A DNA stretch of 64,000 bases from Fibrobacter succinogenes (GTDB lineage Bacteria; Fibrobacterota; Fibrobacteria; Fibrobacterales; Fibrobacteraceae): contig CADAWC010000007.1 of assembly GCA_902791475.1 (NCBI GenBank), positions 42,746 through 106,745 on the forward strand. Reading direction: 5' to 3'. This document shows, in pieces, positions 59,380-64,000 of this stretch (position 1 is the stretch's first letter; each line of letters starts with the position of its first letter). A program made the position numbers and the translations under genes. The notes beneath the pieces are model-generated. The model made no database searches. It was not told the origin of the DNA and worked only from the letters and a program-made list of their open reading frames with translations.

Positions 59380-61989
59380 ATGAATTTTCTCAACAAGAAA
59401 CCTGCATTCTTTGTGGCTATGGCCACAGTTTTCCTTGCGATTTTGCTGTTCGTATTCCGCGATTTCGCATTCGATTCCAGTCAACTCATGCTCAACAGCG
59501 ACCAGCTGAACGGCATCGGCAGCCGCATTTTGCGCACGTTCGACGTCATCCTCACGGAATGGGATGATAGCCGCCTTGGCGGTGTCCCGACGATTGACGC
59601 GCTCTTTGCCGACGCTTACCACCCGCTCGTGTGGACGCAGTTCATCATGGATCCGGCACGTGCCGTCGGTTTCAAGTTCATCTTGACCGTGTGGGTCGCC
59701 TTCATGAGCGCAATGCTCCTCGCCTGGAACTTGACCGGCAACAAGTGGTGGGGTTCTCTCCTCGGGTTCCTCTACGCATTTTCGCCGGAATACTTCACTT
59801 ACATTTACGGCGGTCACGACGGAAAGATGATGGTCTTTGCGATTGCCCCGTTGGCACTCCTTGCCATCCGTAAAATCGTCCGCGATGGAAGCCTCCCCTA
59901 CCTCATCGTCTTTGCGCTGAGCATCACCTGGATGATTCTAGGGAGCCACTTGCAACTTACCTACCTGTTCCTCTGGGGAGCAGGGCTCTACACGCTTTAC
60001 GAAGCTGCTTTCCATTGCAATACTTTTGCCACCCGCGGTAAACGCGTCGGGCTTGCAGCTGCAGCACTAGCCTTTGGACTTGCCCTCAGCTGTTTCCAGA
60101 TTGTACCGCCCTACCTCTACACCACGACGCAATCCGTTCGCGGTGAAGGAGACCATACCAATTACGGTCACGCCGTGAGCTGGTCGTTCCATCAGGAAGA
60201 AATGGCGCAAATGCTCATTCCGGGATTCATCGGAGTCGATGTCTACGAACAGGACGAAAAGACAAACGATTTGAAGAGCAGTTCCTTGGTCAACATCACC
60301 ATGGACGAATACCGCAAGATGGCCGAAGCCGGCAGTCAAGGCAGCCCATTCTACTGGGGCCACAACAGCTTCAAGCTTGACCATAACAATGCGGGCGCAC
60401 TCCTCACGTTCCTCGGATTCCTCTGCCTGTTCCTCCCGGGCAAGCGTCGCTGGGCAAGTTTCTGGGGACTCGGAGCCGTCGTCGCCTTGAGCTACGGCAT
60501 GGGCGACCATTCCCCACTCTTCAAGCTCTGGTACAATATTTTGCCGGGCGTCAAGAACTTCCGCGCTCCGGGTATGGCACTATTCTGGCTCCCGCTCTTG
60601 CTCGTAATGATGGCAGGCCCCGTACTCAAGGCCATCTCTGATGAAAGCGAAGATGCCGCCAAGAACCGTCGCGCCCTGTTGCACGGAACCGCGATGTTCG
60701 TCATTCTGCTTTTGCTCGTCGTGATTGCACGTTTCAACTGGACACTCTTTATCAGCCCGTTCGGATTTGTCGTCTGCCTCGCCTACGCAGCAGCATGCCT
60801 CGGTGTGATGAGCCTCGACGATCAAGGCAAAGCAATTAACGTCAAGAACTTTGTGGACGCATTCAAGGCAAAACTTCCGGGAACATCGAGAGGTGTCCAA
60901 GCAGCCGTCGTTATCGGATTTGCAGTCATCGGCATTTTCCTCATGAGCGGACAAAAGCTCCTGAACGATCCGGTTACAGCTCCGTACTTCAAGCCGCTGA
61001 ACGAAATCGTGATGAACATGACTGCCTCGAAAATTATCCCGAGCTTCATCCTGATTCTCGTCGTCATTGGCACAAGCCTCGCCGTGTTCAAATGGAAAGG
61101 GAGCACGCCCGCCAAGGTCGGAATCCTCGCCCTTGTCGCTGGCATCGAACTTTTGACCATCAATGGCGCATTTATCCAAAACGTTCCCGCCAACGAATAC
61201 TTGCAGCCGAACAACGGCGTTGTTGCCGCCCTCAAGGCACCGTACAAAGCCGATCCGATCAACCAGCCACGCGTACTTTCGCTCTCCCGCAATAAGGCTT
61301 TCGGCGCAAACATTTTCCCACAGTACCACATGCGCAACGCAGACGGTTTCCACGACAACGAGCTCTCGAGCTATCGCGAGTTCCGTGGCGGTCAAGGCAA
61401 TGCGAACTATCTCTTGAACATCAACGACCAAAGCGCACCGCACCCGTTCCTTGACTTGATGAACATCAACGCCATCATCTTCGACACGCAGCGCGGCACA
61501 ACCTACATGCCAATTACAACGGCTATGGGCGAAGCCTACATCTACGGTGAATCCACCACGATGGATGATGCCAAAGCCATTGACGCGCTCAAGAACGGCT
61601 TTGAATACCGCGAAAAAGTCATTCTCTCCGAAGAACCGCAAAACAAGGGCGAAGGCGGAGTCGCACAGGGCAAGGCAAAGCTTGTCGCAAGCCCCAAGAT
61701 GGACACGCAAGTATTCCAAGTCGAAAGCGACCGTGCAGGATTCATGGTTGTCGCAGGCAACTACCACCCCTACTGGAAAGCAACCGTCAACGGCAAGGAA
61801 GCCAAAGTCTACAAGGCATTCGGCGATCTCCGTGCTGTCGAAATTCCGAAGGGCAAATCCGAAGTCCGCATGGAATATCGCTCTAAGCCGTTCCACGCCT
61901 GCCTCAAGGTGAGCTTGCTTGCAGCAATTCTGCTCATCGCCTTCGGCGCATACCTCTTCGTGAAAAGCAAGAAAACGAAGAACGCGTAA
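59380..61989 (+). CDS. YfhO-like multi-spanning membrane protein
   Basis: 869 residues from ATG 59380. At least 12 hydrophobic segments in the first 600 residues are followed by a soluble C-terminal region and one last transmembrane helix (VSLLAAILLIAFGAYLFV). The pattern, with GVPTIDALFADAYHPL early and FMVVAGNYHPYWKATVNGKEAKV late, fits the YfhO family of putative GT-C-like glycosyltransferases. In other bacteria YfhO modifies teichoic acids, but substrate here is unknown. Confidence 0.85.
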   Translation: MNFLNKKPAFFVAMATVFLAILLFVFRDFAFDSSQLMLNSDQLNGIGSRILRTFDVILTEWDDSRLGGVPTIDALFADAYHPLVWTQFIMDPARAVGFKFILTVWVAFMSAMLLAWNLTGNKWWGSLLGFLYAFSPEYFTYIYGGHDGKMMVFAIAPLALLAIRKIVRDGSLPYLIVFALSITWMILGSHLQLTYLFLWGAGLYTLYEAAFHCNTFATRGKRVGLAAAALAFGLALSCFQIVPPYLYTTTQSVRGEGDHTNYGHAVSWSFHQEEMAQMLIPGFIGVDVYEQDEKTNDLKSSSLVNITMDEYRKMAEAGSQGSPFYWGHNSFKLDHNNAGALLTFLGFLCLFLPGKRRWASFWGLGAVVALSYGMGDHSPLFKLWYNILPGVKNFRAPGMALFWLPLLLVMMAGPVLKAISDESEDAAKNRRALLHGTAMFVILLLLVVIARFNWTLFISPFGFVVCLAYAAACLGVMSLDDQGKAINVKNFVDAFKAKLPGTSRGVQAAVVIGFAVIGIFLMSGQKLLNDPVTAPYFKPLNEIVMNMTASKIIPSFILILVVIGTSLAVFKWKGSTPAKVGILALVAGIELLTINGAFIQNVPANEYLQPNNGVVAALKAPYKADPINQPRVLSLSRNKAFGANIFPQYHMRNADGFHDNELSSYREFRGGQGNANYLLNINDQSAPHPFLDLMNINAIIFDTQRGTTYMPITTAMGEAYIYGESTTMDDAKAIDALKNGFEYREKVILSEEPQNKGEGGVAQGKAKLVASPKMDTQVFQVESDRAGFMVVAGNYHPYWKATVNGKEAKVYKAFGDLRAVEIPKGKSEVRMEYRSKPFHACLKVSLLAAILLIAFGAYLFVKSKKTKNA

Positions 61990-62099
61990 TACAACGCAAG
62001 ACGCACCTGTATTACAAGACGCGCGCAATTCATAACAGGATGCGCGCGGTCCTATAACGAGATGCGCGAATCTTGACTTCGTCATATAAGACGCTCGCC
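61988..62099. repeat. Degenerate tandem repeat of about 21-22 bp
   Basis: Five adjacent related units begin at about 61988, 62010, 62032, 62053 and 62082. The pattern is TATAAC-A-GATGCGCG-NNNTC (for example TATAACGAGATGCGCGAATC). The last unit merges into the terminator at 62091. It directly follows the YfhO-like stop codon. Confidence 0.65.
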
Positions 62100-62116
62100 A
62101 AACGCGAGCGTTTTTT
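62091..62116 (+). terminator. Intrinsic terminator of the YfhO-like gene
   Basis: A perfect 8-bp stem ACGCTCGC / GCGAGCGT with a 5-nt loop and a T6 tract. Confidence 0.88.
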
Positions 62117-62149
62117 ACTCTTAAAAAAGCTTCAAAACCAACCTTCAAT

Positions 62150-62458
62150 GCATATAAAAACAATTTCTGCCTATTTTTATATGCACCAGCACTCAAAAAA
62201 CGGCTATTTCAATCGTTATTTTATCAGCAAATCACAAGAACGAGCATATAAAAAAACATTTTCATTCAATTTATATGCATCAAGTTCCGAAAACATCTTT
62301 GCAAAAGACAATTTCAAGAAAAACAAAGCATATAAAAGTCATCATTTTTCCAGTTTTATATGCTCAGCAGCGCAAAAAAGCAGCATTTCAAGCATTATTT
62401 TATTTACAATATTTAAAAACATGCATATAAATATACCAAAGCCGTCACTTTTATATGC
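62150..62458. repeat. Array of four GCATATAAAA..TTTTATATGC interrupted palindromes
   Basis: Units at 62150-62184, 62244-62278, 62328-62363 and 62423-62458 are 35-36 bp each. Their arms are 9-11 bp and exact or nearly so; their centres of 13-17 bp are unrelated. Spacers are 59, 49 and 59 bp; spacers 1 and 3 share CAAAAAA, ATTTCAA and TTATTTTAT, so the real unit is a roughly 90-bp tandem repeat. The region is far more AT-rich than its neighbours. A 159-codon frame spans it, but in mixed phase relative to the units. Not recognised. Confidence 0.75.
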
Positions 62459-62496
62459 ACAATTCCTTAAAAAAGCATTTTTCCAACATCATAAAC

Positions 62497-62533
62497 AAAA
62501 AAAATCCCGCCAGGGATTACCTGACGAGATTTT
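62497..62533 (-). terminator. Terminator downstream of ilvC
   Basis: On the minus strand AAAATCTCGTCAGG pairs with CCTGGCGGGATTTT (two G-U pairs), followed by eight T in all. It is about 160 nt after the ilvC stop. Confidence 0.75.
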
Positions 62534-62574
62534 AAAACGTTCAAAGCTATGAACTGCGGTATCTACTTCCCCGC

Positions 62575-62690
62575 TAAGTATAAGCGAGCGAGACGATCCG
62601 CGAAAGTCGTATAATCAAGCAAGACAAGGCGCGAGCCCCCGTAGCGTACTATGTCGTACGTGAGGGGGCGAGCAACGCCGTATTGCGCCG
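62575..62690. repeat. Dispersed repeat with GTAC palindrome
   Basis: AAGCGAGCGAGACGATCCGC.., then GGCGCGAGCCCCCG, GCGTAC-TATGTC-GTACG and GAGGGGGCGAGCAACGCCG. It aligns with 24040-24105. It occupies the 3' untranslated region of ilvC. Confidence 0.75.
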
Positions 62691-62691
62691 A

Positions 62692-64000
62692 TTAGACAAC
62701 TTTCGTCATGCCGCTCATGCGTTCGCGGAGCCAAGCACCGACTTCTTCCACCGGATGCTGACGGATGTTCTTGTTCACCTTGATGAGTTCTTCGTTATCG
62801 ACAGCGTTGGTGTTACCTTCGTTGAAGATATCGCCAATGTCGCCCTTCTTGACTTCGTTCTTCATGAAGTCTGCGAGGAGAGGAACGCACTTGTTAGCGA
62901 ACAGGTAGCAGCCGTATTCTGCGGTATCGCTGATGACGCGGTTCATTTCGAACAGCTTCTTGCGAGCGATGAGGTTTGCAATGAGCGGAGTTTCGTGGAG
63001 GGATTCGTAATAAGCGCTCATCGGCTTGATGCCCACAGAGCACATGGTTTCGAATGCGAGTTCCACACCGGCCTTGATCATAGCGGTCATGAGAACGCCA
63101 CGGTCGAAGTATTCCTGTTCGGTGATCTGCTTGTCAGTTGCGGCAACCTTTTCGAATTCAAGTTCGCCGGTTTCGCCACGCCACTTGAGGAGGTCCTTGT
63201 CGCCAGCTTCCCAGTCGACCATCATCGTGCTGGAGAACTTGCCAGAGATGATGTTGTCCTGATGTTCGCAGTAAAGCGGCTTCATGATCTTCTTCATCTT
63301 TTCAGCAAGTTCCGTTGCGCGGATCTTAGCCGGGTTGGAGAGACGGTCCATCATGTTCGTGATGCCACCATGCTTGAGGGCTTCAGAAATCGTTTCCCAG
63401 CCGTACTGGAGGAGCTTCACAGCGTAAGCCTTGTCGATACCGAATTCCTTCACCATCTTGTCGTAGCAAAGGATCGTACCGGTCTGGAGCATACCGCAAA
63501 GGATGGTCTGTTCGCCCATGAGGTCAGACTTCACTTCGGCGACGAAAGAGCTTTCGAGAACGCCCGGACGGTCAGCGTGGAGACCAGCGGCGTAAGCCTT
63601 GGCGTAGTCCCAGCCCTTGCCTTCAGGGTCGTTTTCCGGGTGGACAGCGATAAGGCACGGCATGCCGAAACCACGGAGGTATTCAGAACGAACTTCGGAA
63701 CCCGGTCCCTTCGGAGCGACCATGATCACAGTGATGTCCTTGCGGATTTCCTGGCCTTCTTCGACGATGTTGAAGCCATGGCTGTAAGAGAGAGCTGCGC
63801 CCTTCTTCATGAGCTTCATGATAGCCGGGATCACGTTGTGGTGCTGCTTATCCGGTGTGAGGTTGCAAACGAGGTCTGCATCCGGAATCATTTCTTCATA
63901 AGTACCGACCTTGAAGCCGTTTTCAGTAGCGTTCTTCCAGGACTGGCGCTTCTGTTCGATGGCTTCCTTGCGGAGCGTGTAAGAGACGTCGAGGCCGCTA
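62692..64000 (-). CDS. ilvC: Ketol-acid reductoisomerase, class II (5' end cut by window edge)
   Basis: 435 residues visible; class II (long) enzymes have about 490, so about 55 at the N-terminus, with the NADPH-binding glycine loop, are outside. Visible blocks include [17 protein letters not shown] at the edge, [21 protein letters not shown] and [17 protein letters not shown] (metal-binding D and E), and the second knotted domain copy with [22 protein letters not shown]. It converts 2-acetolactate to dihydroxyisovalerate in branched-chain amino-acid synthesis. Confidence 0.96.
   Translation of the reverse strand, partial: SGLDVSYTLRKEAIEQKRQSWKNATENGFKVGTYEEMIPDADLVCNLTPDKQHHNVIPAIMKLMKKGAALSYSHGFNIVEEGQEIRKDITVIMVAPKGPGSEVRSEYLRGFGMPCLIAVHPENDPEGKGWDYAKAYAAGLHADRPGVLESSFVAEVKSDLMGEQTILCGMLQTGTILCYDKMVKEFGIDKAYAVKLLQYGWETISEALKHGGITNMMDRLSNPAKIRATELAEKMKKIMKPLYCEHQDNIISGKFSSTMMVDWEAGDKDLLKWRGETGELEFEKVAATDKQITEQEYFDRGVLMTAMIKAGVELAFETMCSVGIKPMSAYYESLHETPLIANLIARKKLFEMNRVISDTAEYGCYLFANKCVPLLADFMKNEVKKGDIGDIFNEGNTNAVDNEELIKVNKNIRQHPVEEVGAWLRERMSGMTKVV

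Noticed and set aside
60580..62196. 538-codon frame opposite the YfhO-like gene
   Set aside because: Cys/Val-rich shadow, and it would run across the terminator and repeats.
62150..62458. CRISPR array
   Set aside because: Only the arms are conserved, not the whole repeat; spacers are partly similar to each other; no cas genes are in the window.
62073..62552. 159-codon frame across the palindrome array
   Set aside because: It reads the repeat units in different phases, runs through terminators on both sides, and has no ribosome site. AT-rich sequence here simply lacks stops.

Overview
The window looks like chromosomal DNA of a Fibrobacter species or a close relative. The main evidence is two proteins built from the Fibrobacter succinogenes major paralogous (FISUMP) domain (17865-20135 and 56012-57019). 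The Gram-negative envelope genes and moderate GC content agree with this. Apart from one tRNA-Ala, everything is protein coding or dispersed repeat. I see no rRNA, insertion sequence, prophage or CRISPR array.

Layout. 1-6.4 kb is housekeeping: pyrB (cut by the window edge) and pyrR, a cyclophilin, tRNA-Ala(GGC) with a consensus promoter and terminator, an M23 peptidase, a polysaccharide-deacetylase-like protein and uppP. 6.4-14.9 kb is an accessory, defence-like region: an Rpn-family nuclease, a cluster of very small genes including two paralogous 58-residue proteins, a type III restriction-modification pair (mod, res), a long structured leader upstream of mod, a KilA-N protein and a Cys-rich secreted protein. 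15-17.8 kb has htpG, with a perfect-match sigma-54 site in its upstream gap, and a RelB/YafQ-type toxin-antitoxin pair. 17.9-23.9 kb has a triple-FISUMP lipoprotein and a vitamin B6 locus: a MocR-type regulator (pdxR) divergent from pdxS-pdxT, with three AAACTGA repeats spaced 11 bp apart between them. 24-36 kb has DUF1846, a FAD oxidoreductase, an RluA-type pseudouridine synthase, a UvrD/PcrA helicase, ispD and pheT. 36-45 kb has dnaX-ybaB and a three-gene RND efflux operon. 45-64 kb has a GspE/PilB-like ATPase, a CHC2/Toprim primase-like gene divergent from murB, VanZ, FecR-domain, rRNA methyltransferase, xylulokinase-like, TPR, FISUMP, PAP2, ArsR-methyltransferase and YfhO-like genes, and finally ilvC (cut by the window edge).

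The most notable signals are four. (1) dnaX carries an A10 tract at codons 385-388, and both alternative frames stop within three codons of it. This is the arrangement expected for making a short gamma subunit beside tau. (2) A dispersed family of palindromic elements sits between genes but also, apparently in frame, inside coding sequences (res, a FAD oxidoreductase, an RluA-type synthase, murB), like the Rickettsia palindromic elements. (3) The mod leader can fold into a nested hairpin of about 127 nt that competes with an intrinsic terminator. (4) Between yfhO and ilvC lies an AT-rich array of four 35-36 bp interrupted palindromes (GCATATAAAA...TTTTATATGC) about 90 bp apart, which I cannot match to any known element.

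All functional names rest on motif recognition by eye. No database search was run.
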